Shown: in pieces, positions 33,310 through 43,179 of the stretch | How the letters are laid out: the number at the start of each line of letters is the position of its first letter | Numbering within the stretch: the stretch's first letter is position 1 | Notes under the pieces: generated by a model | Database searches by the model: none | What the model saw: the letters and a program-made list of their open reading frames with translations, nothing else | What the model was told of the DNA's origin: nothing | Position numbers and translations under genes: made by a program | From: an uncultured Pelagibacteraceae bacterium | GTDB taxonomy: Bacteria > Pseudomonadota > Alphaproteobacteria > Pelagibacterales > Pelagibacteraceae | Direction of reading: 5' to 3' | NCBI GenBank assembly: GCA_902550635.1 | Contig: CACCZY010000003.1 | Location: 1-64,000, forward strand | DNA: 64,000 nt

Positions 33310-34614
33310 TTAAATTTCGCTATTTGCTTTTAACCTTTCATAAAATAATCTTGTATTGATTCCAATATTCAAGAAAGGTTGAGGCGGTAGCCTATTGGGT
33401 TTTATTCTATCTTCTATAGTTTTAATTAGATCGCTTTGTTGATTTGATGCCATTAATGCAATTTGTTCACCAAAGAAAGTGCCAACTCCTATTCCTGATC
33501 CATTGTAGCATCCTGCTACATAAATATTATCATCTACTTTCTCAAAAATTTGACTTCCATTACCACTTCTACAAACAATGCCTGACCATGTATTTTCAAT
33601 TATATCTTCAGGTAAACTTGGAAATCTTTTTTTTAAACCTTCTTTATGATATTTTAAATTATTTATTAGATCATTTTTATTCATAAAATATGGTTTTTTA
33701 TTTTCGACTGTATTTCTTATAAGTATTCTTTTATCTTTCGTCATTCTTACTGTCGCACCCATTGGTCTAACTGGAAGTATTCCCCATTCTTTTGGCTGAC
33801 CAATAGATTCAAATTCTTTTTTGTTTAACTGTCTAGTCATGCTGGCAGTTAAAGTAAGAGGAAAGTTATATCTTTTTTTAACGTCTAAAGAATTTAAAAA
33901 TCCGTTTGAACAAAAAATTATTTTATCTGCAATTAAATTGTATCTATTAATCTCAGTATAAATTTTTCCATTTTGCTTACTCCATTTTATTAATGTTGAA
34001 TTTTCGTAAATATTTACATTCTGTGGTAATGCTTTAATCATCGATCTAACTAATTTTGCAGGATTAATCAATATTCCACCATAAGTATAAAGTGCTACTT
34101 TATAAAATTTTGTACCAATTTTTTTTATTAAATCATTTTGATAAAATATTTCATTTTTATGATTTAGTTTTGATAATAATTCACTGAACTCTTTTATTTT
34201 AATTTCATCATCAAGTCTTGATGAAGCAAAATATTTTCCACACTCATTCCAGTCACAATCAACTTGGTGTTCTTTAATAAAATTTTTAACTGAGTTAATA
34301 CCTTGTTTATAAATTTTTATTTTTTTTATGTAATCTTGATAATCTTTATTTGATGTAAAACCGTCATTTAAAGTAGTGTCAACAAGATAGCCAGAATTTC
34401 TGCTGCTCGCTCCTTCGCCTGCGAGCTGAGCATCAACAACTATGATTTTTTTATTTTTTTTAGTTTTTCCTAACTGTCTTGCTGCTGAAAGGCCAGTAAA
34501 ACCTGCTCCAACAATTAAATAATCACATTTTAAATCTTCTTGTACTACATTTATATTTTTTCTTTTTGGAAGTTGATTTAGCCAACCACAATTAGTGTCA
34601 TTAACTATTTTCAT
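33310..34614 (-). CDS. FAD-dependent oxidoreductase (DadA/amino-acid oxidase-like)
   Basis: CDYLIVGAGFTGLSAARQLG, GEGASSRNSGYLVDT. Confidence 0.85.
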   Translation of the reverse strand: MKIVNDTNCGWLNQLPKRKNINVVQEDLKCDYLIVGAGFTGLSAARQLGKTKKNKKIIVVDAQLAGEGASSRNSGYLVDTTLNDGFTSNKDYQDYIKKIKIYKQGINSVKNFIKEHQVDCDWNECGKYFASSRLDDEIKIKEFSELLSKLNHKNEIFYQNDLIKKIGTKFYKVALYTYGGILINPAKLVRSMIKALPQNVNIYENSTLIKWSKQNGKIYTEINRYNLIADKIIFCSNGFLNSLDVKKRYNFPLTLTASMTRQLNKKEFESIGQPKEWGILPVRPMGATVRMTKDKRILIRNTVENKKPYFMNKNDLINNLKYHKEGLKKRFPSLPEDIIENTWSGIVCRSGNGSQIFEKVDDNIYVAGCYNGSGIGVGTFFGEQIALMASNQQSDLIKTIEDRIKPNRLPPQPFLNIGINTRLFYERLKANSEI

Positions 34615-34626
34615 TTATAGTTTATA

Positions 34627-36465
34627 CTAATCTAACTCAAACTGTTTAGTATAGTCTTTTTTTAATGATGGATTTTGTTCAGTTTTAATTAAATAATAGT
34701 TTCCAATAACTAAAATATCCAATTCTGTTCCCATAAAACAATCAAAAGCATCTTTTGGTGTATTAACTATTGGCTCCCCTCTTACGTTAAAAGATGTGTT
34801 TACTATTACAGGACAACTGGTTTTTTCCTTAAATTTTTTAATTAATTTATAGTAAAGCGGATTAGTTCTTTCATGAACAGTTTGAACTCTTGCAGAATAA
34901 TCTACATGAGTAACGGCTGGTATCTCTGATCTTTGAATATTTAATTTGTCTATACCAAATAATTTTTTATCTTTTTGTGACATTTCAATTTTTTTATTAT
35001 TGTTAATATTTGCAACTAAAAGCATATATGGACTATCCACATCTAATTGAAACCACTCAGAAACATCTTCTCGAAGAACTGAGGGTGCAAAAGGTCTAAA
35101 GCTCTCACGATATTTAACTTTTAAATTTAAATTTTTTTGCATGAATGGAGATCTAGCATCTCCTAAAATTGATCTTCCTCCTAATGCTCTTGGTCCAAAC
35201 TCCATTCTACCCTGAAACCATCCTACTGCTTTTCCTGCATTTAAATCTTCTGATGTTCTATTTATGATATTGTTGTCATCTAGCTCATAAAATTTAGCTC
35301 CTATATTATTTAACTTATTTTTAATTTCTTCATTTGAATATTTTGGTCCTAAATATGAACCTCTCATGTCGTCCTCTTTAGAAGCAATTCTCTCATTTTT
35401 TAATTCTAAGTACCATAAAGCTAAAGCTCCACCTAAAGAACCACCAGCATCACCAGCTGCTGGTTGTATCCATATATTGTTAAAAATTTTTTCTTCTAAA
35501 ATTTTACCATTAGCAACACAATTTAATGCAACCCCACCAGCTAAACATAAATTAGAAATTTTATATTCTTCTCTTAAAGATTTTGATATTTTTAAAATAA
35601 TTTCTTCAGTAACATTTTGTATTGATGCAGCTATATCCATGTGAAATTGTGTAATTTTTTCTGTTTTAGGATTTCTTGGATCTTGTCCAAATAAATCATG
35701 AAATTTAGAATTGGTCATGGTTAATCCTGTAGTATAATTAAAAAAATCTTGATTCAGTCTAAATGAACCATCATTTTTAATATCAATTAATTTTTCTTTT
35801 ATTTTATTTGAATATTTTGGTTCACCGTAAGGAGCTAGTCCCATTAATTTATATTCACCACTATTAACTTTGAAACCTGCATAGTATGTAAATGCTGAAT
35901 AAAGAAGACCTAAAGAATGTGGAAAATGTATTTCTTTTTTAATTTGAAGATCATTTTTTTTTCCTATAGCAACTGTTGTTGTTGCCCATTCACCAACACC
36001 GTCAGCTGTTAAAACTATAGCCTCATCAAATGGAGAAGGATAATAAGCGCTAGCTGCATGGCTAAGATGGTGTTCTGAAAAATAAATTTTTTTTTCATCA
36101 TTAAATTTTTTGTCATGTTTTTTCAATAAATCAAATAATAATTTTTTTTGGAATAATTTTTCTTTTAACCATAATGGCATGGCCTTTGCAAATTGAACAA
36201 ATCCTTTTGGTGCTAATGCTACGTAGGTCTCTAGCAATCTTTCAAACTTCAAAAAAGGTTTTTCATAAAAAACAATATAATCTATTTCTGATAATTTTAG
36301 TTTTGAGTATTTTAAAACGAACTGTACAGCATTAAATGGATATCCAGAATCATGTTTTTTTCTCGTAAATCTCTCTTCTTGAGCGGCAGCAACAATTTTC
36401 CCATCAACTAAAATTGCGGCTGCACTATCATGATAGAATGCTGATATACCTAATATTGAAGTCAC
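34627..36465 (-). CDS. Carbamoyltransferase (NodU/CmcH-type), GTG start at 36465
   Basis: TSILGISAFYHDSAAAILVDGKIVAAAQEERFTRKKHD; SEHHLSHAASAYYPSPFDEAIVLTADGVGEWAT; FGPRALGGRSILGDAR. Track N-terminal extension is out-of-frame translation of the upstream gene. Confidence 0.92.
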   Translation of the reverse strand: MTSILGISAFYHDSAAAILVDGKIVAAAQEERFTRKKHDSGYPFNAVQFVLKYSKLKLSEIDYIVFYEKPFLKFERLLETYVALAPKGFVQFAKAMPLWLKEKLFQKKLLFDLLKKHDKKFNDEKKIYFSEHHLSHAASAYYPSPFDEAIVLTADGVGEWATTTVAIGKKNDLQIKKEIHFPHSLGLLYSAFTYYAGFKVNSGEYKLMGLAPYGEPKYSNKIKEKLIDIKNDGSFRLNQDFFNYTTGLTMTNSKFHDLFGQDPRNPKTEKITQFHMDIAASIQNVTEEIILKISKSLREEYKISNLCLAGGVALNCVANGKILEEKIFNNIWIQPAAGDAGGSLGGALALWYLELKNERIASKEDDMRGSYLGPKYSNEEIKNKLNNIGAKFYELDDNNIINRTSEDLNAGKAVGWFQGRMEFGPRALGGRSILGDARSPFMQKNLNLKVKYRESFRPFAPSVLREDVSEWFQLDVDSPYMLLVANINNNKKIEMSQKDKKLFGIDKLNIQRSEIPAVTHVDYSARVQTVHERTNPLYYKLIKKFKEKTSCPVIVNTSFNVRGEPIVNTPKDAFDCFMGTELDILVIGNYYLIKTEQNPSLKKDYTKQFELD

Positions 36466-36614
36466 TAAAATAATGTATAAATAAAAGGAGCTACAGCAGA
36501 ACCTTGACTTAAAATTATTAATCCACCAAATAATACTAGTACAATTATAATTGGTAATAACCAATATTTTTTTCTTATTTTCAAAAATTCCCAAAATTCT
36601 TTTATAAAGCTCAT
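36465..36614 (-). CDS. 49-aa DUF5989-like membrane protein (not in track)
   Basis: MSFIKEFWEFLKIRKKYWLLPIIIVLVLFGGLIILSQGSAVAPFIYTLF*, stop overlaps the GTG of the carbamoyltransferase. Confidence 0.82.
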   Translation of the reverse strand: MSFIKEFWEFLKIRKKYWLLPIIIVLVLFGGLIILSQGSAVAPFIYTLF

Positions 36615-37013
36615 TTAAAATTGATTCTTCATGCTAGTCATCTTTGAATTTTTTTCAATCCAATAAGTCTGTTTATTAGTTTTTTTAAGGCCAATTAGAT
36701 CTTTTCTTAGTATTTTCATGATTATTCCAGTGGGCGCGACAACAGCAAAAAAAACTAAACCCATAACTATAGGTGAAACTATGCTTCCTAATAAAATCCC
36801 AAATTTAAACCAGATTTTGTTTAAAGGTGTTAATAATTTTGAATTAATTAAACCTAATATCAAAAAAATTATAGAAAAAAATAATGCCCATAATCTTAAA
36901 TCCCCACCGCTTTTTATTGGCCACAAACTAATTATTAAAAATACAACAAAAAAAACAATTCCAAAACTTTTATTTGAAGAAATTTTAATTTTATCAGATT
37001 CTCTAGAATGCAT
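36615..37013 (-). CDS. SxtJ-family membrane protein
   Basis: 132 aa with TMs; LNKIWFKFGILLGSIVSPIVMGLVFFAVVAPTGIIMKILRKD; neighbours carbamoyltransferase. Confidence 0.82.
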   Translation of the reverse strand: MHSRESDKIKISSNKSFGIVFFVVFLIISLWPIKSGGDLRLWALFFSIIFLILGLINSKLLTPLNKIWFKFGILLGSIVSPIVMGLVFFAVVAPTGIIMKILRKDLIGLKKTNKQTYWIEKNSKMTSMKNQF

Positions 37014-38130
37014 AGTTATTTAAAATATAGTTAGCTATCTTTTTATTTCCTTTTTTGTTAAAATGAGTGTCATCAGTAATATAGTTTTCTTTTAATATTT
37101 CAATTTTTTTATCATTATTAACATTTGTTTCTACAAATAATGGAAATAAATCAATAAAATTAATATTATTTCTTTCTGAAAAAGATTTCCAAATCTTTAC
37201 ATGCTTGGAGTTTAAATCTTCGAACCAGACCTGACTAACATGAGGGTACACTACAATTGTTGACTTAATATTTTTTTTTTGCAATAATTTAACCAACTTA
37301 TCCATATACTTTATCATTTTTTTTTCACCTTTAGATGCATATCTTTTATATTCGTCGTCATAAATTGTCCATTTATCAACCCAGTGAAACTTCTTAGTAG
37401 TTAGAAAAAACCATGGATTTTTTTTATATTCCTTTGAATAATTACCGTAAAACATATCGTGAATATAATTTGATATATAATAAAGCACCGTTGTATTATT
37501 TCTTATTTTTTCTTTAATATTAAATTTTTTTTTTTTATTGAAATTAAATCTTTTATCTTTTTTTAAATCGTCGCTACTTTTTACTTGTCCTTCTAAATTC
37601 ATAGTATAATTAAATACTTCGTCAGCATAATCACTTAAGTCAGGAAGTATAATTATTTCATCAAATTCTAATCCCACTACATCAATTAAATACTTAATTT
37701 TTGCATAAAAAATAATTGGCGAATATGAACCTCTACCAGCATTTAAAACTTCTATATTTTTTTTATTTAAAATTTCGTCGATAATACCAACAAAAGTATC
37801 TTCATATTTTAATGATACTCCTTCTGTGAATGAGTCTCCTATAAAAATAACCCTTTTGTTTCTATCTGTTATTTTTGAAATTTCTCTTATTTGCTTGTCT
37901 TTAAAGCCTAGTGAATTTGTATAAATATTGTAACTAACATTTCTAAATTTTGCTTTTAAATGCGAGTTGCTTTTAAAAGTATGATGATATACGGGATGTT
38001 TTATTGCAATTTTTTTTAAATGGAGAGGATTTGGGTCTTTTATTTTTTTATAAACTTTAGTTAAAAAAAAATCACATAACAAAAAAATTGTGAAAAAAGT
38101 TAACAGACCTATAATTTTTTTTAAACTCAC
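37003..38130 (-). CDS. SGNH/GDSL hydrolase-type protein
   Basis: RVIFIGDSFTEGVSLKYEDTFVG; C-terminal DDTHFNKKGNKKIANYI. Confidence 0.8.
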   Translation of the reverse strand: MSLKKIIGLLTFFTIFLLCDFFLTKVYKKIKDPNPLHLKKIAIKHPVYHHTFKSNSHLKAKFRNVSYNIYTNSLGFKDKQIREISKITDRNKRVIFIGDSFTEGVSLKYEDTFVGIIDEILNKKNIEVLNAGRGSYSPIIFYAKIKYLIDVVGLEFDEIIILPDLSDYADEVFNYTMNLEGQVKSSDDLKKDKRFNFNKKKKFNIKEKIRNNTTVLYYISNYIHDMFYGNYSKEYKKNPWFFLTTKKFHWVDKWTIYDDEYKRYASKGEKKMIKYMDKLVKLLQKKNIKSTIVVYPHVSQVWFEDLNSKHVKIWKSFSERNNINFIDLFPLFVETNVNNDKKIEILKENYITDDTHFNKKGNKKIANYILNNYAF

Positions 38131-38143
38131 TTTTTAAAAAATA

Positions 38144-39922
38144 TCAAACACTTTTTTGTGGTTTCATATCATCTTTTGCTATTCCTGCTACTTTTACAGG
38201 TTTTTTCATTGCATCTCTTCTAAAAGGTTCTCCAAGTTCTTGATTTAATATTACCTCAATAAATGTAGTAATTCCTTTATTTTGATCTTCACATGACTGT
38301 TTAATTGCTTTTGTAGTTTCTTCCATTGTTTTTACTGTCACTCCTTTTAAGCCACATGCATTAGCAACTTTTGCATAACTTAGTTCTGGATCAAGTTCAG
38401 TTCCTACAAAATTATCATCAAACCAAAGTATTGAATTTCTTTTTTCAGCTCCCCATTGGTAATTTCTAAAAATTACCATTGTTATTGCTGGCCATTCTTT
38501 TCTTGCGCATGAACTCATTTCATTCATACTAATACCAAATGCTCCGTCTCCTGCGAAACCTATAACTGGTGTTTTTGGACAACCAATCTTAGCTCCTAAA
38601 ATTGATGGAAATCCATAACCACATGGACCAAATAAACCTGGCGCTAAATATTTTCTTCCTTTTTCAAAAGTTGGATAAGCATTTCCAATTGCACAATTGT
38701 TTCCTATGTCACTTGATATGATCGCATCTTCAGGCATTGAGGCTTGAATCGCTCTCCATGCTTGACGTGGTGACATTCTATCTTTATCTCTTTCTCTAGC
38801 TTCTTTATTCCATACTGTACCTGGATCATCATCTTCATGATCTAGACCGCTTAACGTTTGTAGCCATGCTGATTTGGTTTGATGAATTAAATTTTTTCTA
38901 TCTTCTCTTCCATTATTTCCTGCTTTTTCAGATAATTTTGCTAATAATTGTTGAGATACCATTTTTGCATCTCCACATATACCAACTGTCACTTTTTTCG
39001 TTAATCCTATTCTATCTGGATTCATATCTACTTGAATGATAGAAGCTTTTTTTGGCCAATAGTCTATTCCATAACCTGGAAGAGTTGAAAAAGGATTTAG
39101 TCTAGTACCTAGAGCCAACACAACATCAGCTTTTGAAATTAACTGCATAGCAGCTTTTGATCCATTATAACCTAATGGTCCAACTGCTAAAGGATGGCTT
39201 CCTGGAAAACTGTCGTTGTGTTGATAGCCACTACAAACAGGAGCATCTAGTTTTTCAGCAATTTTTTTACAATCTTCTATCGCGTCACCTATTACAACTC
39301 CTGCACCTGACAATATTACTGGAAACTTTGCTTCGGATAATAATTTTGCTGCACGATCAATTGCATCTTTTCCTCCACCTTGTCTTTCAAACCTAACTAT
39401 TGGAGGTAACTCAACATCAATAACTTGAGTCCAATAATCTCTTGGAACATTGATTTGCGCTGGAGCTGAACCTCTAAAAGCTTTTTCGATAACTCTATTT
39501 AATACTTCAGCCATTCTTGAAGGATCTCTAACTTCTTCTTGATAACAAACCATGTCCTTAAATAAATTCATTTGTTCAACTTCTTGAAAGCCACCTTGTC
39601 CCATGGTTTTATTCGCAGCTTGAGGAGTGACCAACAATAATGGTGTATGATTCCAATAAGCAGTTTTAATTGGTGTTACAAGTCCAGTTATACCTGGACC
39701 ATTTTGAGCAATGACCATGGACATTTTGCCTGTAGCTCTTGTGTAACCATCAGCTATTAGTCCACCATTGGTTTCATGAGCAACATCCCAAAATGTAATT
39801 CCTGCTTTAGGAAATAAATCTGATATTGGCATAAAAGCTGAACCAATAATTCCAAAAGCATGCTCTATTCCATGCATTTGAAGAACCTTGATAAAAGCTT
39901 CTTCTGTAGTCATTTTAGTCAT
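38144..39922 (-). CDS. xsc: Sulfoacetaldehyde acetyltransferase
   Basis: ThDP enzyme; HAFGIIGSAFMPISDLFPKAGITFWDVAHETNGGLIADGYTRATGKMSMVIAQNGPGITGLVTP matches the Xsc-type N-terminus rather than acetolactate synthase. Confidence 0.87.
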   Translation of the reverse strand: MTKMTTEEAFIKVLQMHGIEHAFGIIGSAFMPISDLFPKAGITFWDVAHETNGGLIADGYTRATGKMSMVIAQNGPGITGLVTPIKTAYWNHTPLLLVTPQAANKTMGQGGFQEVEQMNLFKDMVCYQEEVRDPSRMAEVLNRVIEKAFRGSAPAQINVPRDYWTQVIDVELPPIVRFERQGGGKDAIDRAAKLLSEAKFPVILSGAGVVIGDAIEDCKKIAEKLDAPVCSGYQHNDSFPGSHPLAVGPLGYNGSKAAMQLISKADVVLALGTRLNPFSTLPGYGIDYWPKKASIIQVDMNPDRIGLTKKVTVGICGDAKMVSQQLLAKLSEKAGNNGREDRKNLIHQTKSAWLQTLSGLDHEDDDPGTVWNKEARERDKDRMSPRQAWRAIQASMPEDAIISSDIGNNCAIGNAYPTFEKGRKYLAPGLFGPCGYGFPSILGAKIGCPKTPVIGFAGDGAFGISMNEMSSCARKEWPAITMVIFRNYQWGAEKRNSILWFDDNFVGTELDPELSYAKVANACGLKGVTVKTMEETTKAIKQSCEDQNKGITTFIEVILNQELGEPFRRDAMKKPVKVAGIAKDDMKPQKSV

Positions 39923-40012
39923 TATAAATTCTTTCTATATAATTTTTTATTTTATTAATGAGCACGATTAATATATAAAGTTTTACAAATTTCAAACAAA
40001 GAAATCGTCACA

Positions 40013-40300
40013 ATGGCAAGTACAGATATTATAATACATGATGAAAAAGACAACGTAGGAGTTGTTGTTATTGAAAAAATAACTCAAAACCAGGATTGTA
40101 ATTGTTGGATTATGGAAAATGATAAATCGGTAAAAATCCAATCCAAAAATGATATTCAACTAGGTCATAAAATTGCAATGGTTGATCTAAATGAAGGTGA
40201 CACAATATTAAAATATGGTCATGATATTGGTAAAGTAATAAAATCAATTAAAAAAGGTGAGCATGTACATGTTCATAATGTAAAAACAAAGAAGTGGTAA
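40013..40300 (+). CDS. suyA: SAF-domain subunit, probable (2R)-sulfolactate sulfo-lyase alpha
   Basis: 95-aa SAF (UxaA N-terminal) domain; stand-alone and coupled to the next gene. Confidence 0.7.
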   Translation: MASTDIIIHDEKDNVGVVVIEKITQNQDCNCWIMENDKSVKIQSKNDIQLGHKIAMVDLNEGDTILKYGHDIGKVIKSIKKGEHVHVHNVKTKKW

Positions 40301-40301
40301 A

Positions 40302-41468
40302 ATGGAAATTCCAAAAAGTTTTTTAGGTTATAAAAGAGAAAATGGTAGAGCTGGTACAAGAAACCATGTCATAATTTTGCCAGTGGATGATATTTCAAAT
40401 GCATGCGCTGAAGCAGTAGCAAATAATATCAAAGGTACAATTGCGTTGCCTCACTCGTATGGAAGGTTGCAATTTGGAGCAGATTTAGAATTGCATTTTC
40501 GTACTATGATTGGCACGGGAAAAAATCCTAATGTGGCGGCCGTAATTGTAATTGGAATTGAACCAAAATGGACGAAAAGAATTGTAGATGCAATCGCAAA
40601 AACTGGAAAACCAGTTGAAGGATTTAGCATTGAAGGTGTAGGAGATATTGACACAATAGCAAAAGTTTCAAAAAAAGCCCAAGAGTTTTCAATGTGGGCT
40701 TCAGAAAAACAAAGAGAAGAATGCCCAATTAGTGATTTGTGGATTTCTGTGAAATGCGGCGAGTCGGATACAACTTCAGGACTTGCATCAAACCCAACTG
40801 TTGGAAATCTAATGGATAAACTTGAACCACTTGGTGTTCATTTATGTTTTGGAGAAACATCAGAACTTACAGGTGCGGAAACAGTATGTGCTAAGAGAGG
40901 AAAAACCCCTGAAGCTAAAGAAAAATTTATGAAAACTTGGAATGCGTATAATGATTTTATTTTAAAAGAAGCAACAGATGATCTTTCTGAAAGCCAACCA
41001 ACAGCTGGAAATATTGCTGGTGGATTAACTACTATTGAGGAAAAAGCATTTGGAAATTTTCAAAAAATTGGATCAAGACAATTTATTGATGTTTTAGAAC
41101 CAGCAGAAGAACCAACAAAAGGTAAAGGTTTATATTTTATGGATACTTCGTCCGCTGCTGCTGAATGCGTAACATTGCAAGCAGCTGGTGGATTTAATAT
41201 TCATTTATTTCCAACAGGCCAAGGAAATATTATTGGAAATCCAATTGAACCTGTAATTAAACTTACTGCTAATCCACTTACTGTTAAGACAATGAGTGAA
41301 CATATTGATGTTGATGTATCTAAAATTCTATCTCGTCAAATGAACTTAGATCAAGCTGGAGATGAATTAATCAAAGCAACTTTAAGAGTTGCAAATGGTA
41401 GATTAACATGTGCAGAAGCGCTTGGTCATAAAGAATTTGTTATGACGAAGTTATACAGAAGTGCTTGA
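40302..41468 (+). CDS. suyB: UxaA-family large subunit, probable (2R)-sulfolactate sulfo-lyase beta
   Basis: [83 protein letters not shown]. Confidence 0.75.
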   Translation: MEIPKSFLGYKRENGRAGTRNHVIILPVDDISNACAEAVANNIKGTIALPHSYGRLQFGADLELHFRTMIGTGKNPNVAAVIVIGIEPKWTKRIVDAIAKTGKPVEGFSIEGVGDIDTIAKVSKKAQEFSMWASEKQREECPISDLWISVKCGESDTTSGLASNPTVGNLMDKLEPLGVHLCFGETSELTGAETVCAKRGKTPEAKEKFMKTWNAYNDFILKEATDDLSESQPTAGNIAGGLTTIEEKAFGNFQKIGSRQFIDVLEPAEEPTKGKGLYFMDTSSAAAECVTLQAAGGFNIHLFPTGQGNIIGNPIEPVIKLTANPLTVKTMSEHIDVDVSKILSRQMNLDQAGDELIKATLRVANGRLTCAEALGHKEFVMTKLYRSA

Positions 41469-41482
41469 TTAAAATAAGTTAT

Positions 41483-42568
41483 TTATTTTTTAATTACTTG
41501 AATATTTTTTCTTAAATCTGAAATAACTTTTCTAACTATTGCAGCGCCTACTCCAAGTATAAGTGCCAACGAAATAGAAAAAATACCATAAAGAATTGGA
41601 GCATTAATTGAAATGTTTTTAATAAATTTTGCAAATGGGCTTAATAATTTACTTCCATTACTTTCACTTATTACTTTAACTGATTTTTCTGCAAAGAAAG
41701 CATCATAGGCTATTGCAATACCAACTAATAATAATAAGACTGCCAAAATAGTTTTAAATTCAGAGCTATCAACTTTTTCACCTAACTTTTGTCCTATTTG
41801 AACACCTAATATTGAACCTAAAATTAATATCATAACTAGCATAAGATCGATTGATCCATAGTTAAAAGCGTGAAGAACTGTAACAATTGCACTAACAAAA
41901 ATCGTTACAAATAATGAGGTACCTGGTATTAATTTTGTAGGCATCCCGATTATATAAATCATAGCGGGCACTAATATAAATGCTCCACCAACACCCATTA
42001 TTGCAGCTATAAATCCAACAACAAGACCAATTATAATTGGTGTAAAAGCACTTTCGTATAATTTAGACTTTTTAAATCTCATTCTAAATGGCAAGCCATG
42101 TATCCAATAATGTGAATGTAGTTTTTTTCTTATAACAACTTTTTTTCTTGCTCTATCGATTTCACTTACGCCTTGCACAAGCATTATTGTCCCAATTATT
42201 GCTAAAATATACATATAAGATAACGAAATAACGATATTAATTTTTCCTATATCTTTAAAATAAGAAAATGTAATAATTCCTAAAATTGTTCCTGCAACAC
42301 CACCAACAACTATCATTAAACCCATTTTATAATCTAAGGTTCCTTTTAAATAGTGTGTTGTTGATCCTGATATAGATGTTCCTAAAATATTATTTGCTTC
42401 ATTAGGAACTGCATAAGCAGGTGGTACTCCTAAAAAAATTAAAAAAGGTGTCATTAAAAAACCACCTCCTACACCAAATAAACCTGAAAGAATTCCAACT
42501 ACTAAACTTAGAATAAATATTAACGGAAGGTTTACATAAACTTCTGCTATTGGAAGAAAATACTCCAT
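41483..42568 (-). CDS. TauE/SafE-family anion (sulfite/sulfonate) exporter
   Basis: GILSGLFGVGGGFLMTPFLIFLGVPP and VGFIAAIMGVGGAFILVPAMIYIIGMPT repeats. Confidence 0.9.
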   Translation of the reverse strand: MEYFLPIAEVYVNLPLIFILSLVVGILSGLFGVGGGFLMTPFLIFLGVPPAYAVPNEANNILGTSISGSTTHYLKGTLDYKMGLMIVVGGVAGTILGIITFSYFKDIGKINIVISLSYMYILAIIGTIMLVQGVSEIDRARKKVVIRKKLHSHYWIHGLPFRMRFKKSKLYESAFTPIIIGLVVGFIAAIMGVGGAFILVPAMIYIIGMPTKLIPGTSLFVTIFVSAIVTVLHAFNYGSIDLMLVMILILGSILGVQIGQKLGEKVDSSEFKTILAVLLLLVGIAIAYDAFFAEKSVKVISESNGSKLLSPFAKFIKNISINAPILYGIFSISLALILGVGAAIVRKVISDLRKNIQVIKK

Positions 42569-42611
42569 ATAAACTAACTATTCTTCTAGAATATTAATGT
42601 CAACTAATTGA

Positions 42612-42758
42612 TTAAATATTAAAAAAAGTTCCAAAAAGAATTAGTCCCCAGTATGCCGCTAGTCCAAAATAAAGTGCTGATTTTGCATTAATAAGTGATT
42701 GAATATTTGAAAGTTGCTTAACATAAGATTTGAGATTTTTATTAAAATTGTTAAGCAT
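42612..42758 (-). CDS. 48-aa small membrane protein (not in track)
   Basis: MLNNFNKNLKSYVKQLSNIQSLINAKSALYFGLAAYWGLILFGTFFNI*. Confidence 0.55.
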   Translation of the reverse strand: MLNNFNKNLKSYVKQLSNIQSLINAKSALYFGLAAYWGLILFGTFFNI

Positions 42759-42811
42759 AGTCAGGAATTACACCTGGTTTTAAAATTTTGCAAGTAGATT
42801 TTTAAAAATAT

Positions 42812-43162
42812 TTAAAAAATTGTTGCTCCAAAAACTTTAATCTGATCACCCTCATCACCTAGTACAAGTCGACCTAAAAATTCCCCAGGTATCTTGGTGC
42901 TAGTCTGTTTATATAGTATCGTGACATACAAACCTCTTCTAATGCAGCCAAAAGCCTTACAGCCTTCTGACAATGTCGATATAAGTTCATTGTTAGCCCA
43001 TTGTTTGCCGAGCTCGACTTCATTAGCTCCATAAAGCATCTGTGATGAGAAGTCTTTAGTAAAACTACCATAGTCTTTTATATTTGATGATCTTACTAAA
43101 TTAGCCCAAATTGGTTCAGCAACTTTGAATATTTCTTCGTCAGACTTATCGATAATGCTCAT
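42812..43162 (-). CDS. Conserved-looking hypothetical protein adjacent to aprA
   Basis: 116 aa, MSIIDKSDEEIFKVAEPIWANLVRSSNIKDYGSFTKDFS...; co-directional with aprMBA. Confidence 0.7.
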   Translation of the reverse strand: MSIIDKSDEEIFKVAEPIWANLVRSSNIKDYGSFTKDFSSQMLYGANEVELGKQWANNELISTLSEGCKAFGCIRRGLYVTILYKQTSTKIPGEFLGRLVLGDEGDQIKVFGATIF

Positions 43163-43179
43163 TAGATTGATATAATATT

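Noticed and set aside
36466-36594. N-terminal 43 aa of the carbamoyltransferase ORF in the track (MGIFENKKKIL...YIIL)
   Set aside because: Out-of-frame translation of the 49-aa upstream gene; the carbamoyltransferase starts at GTG 36465.
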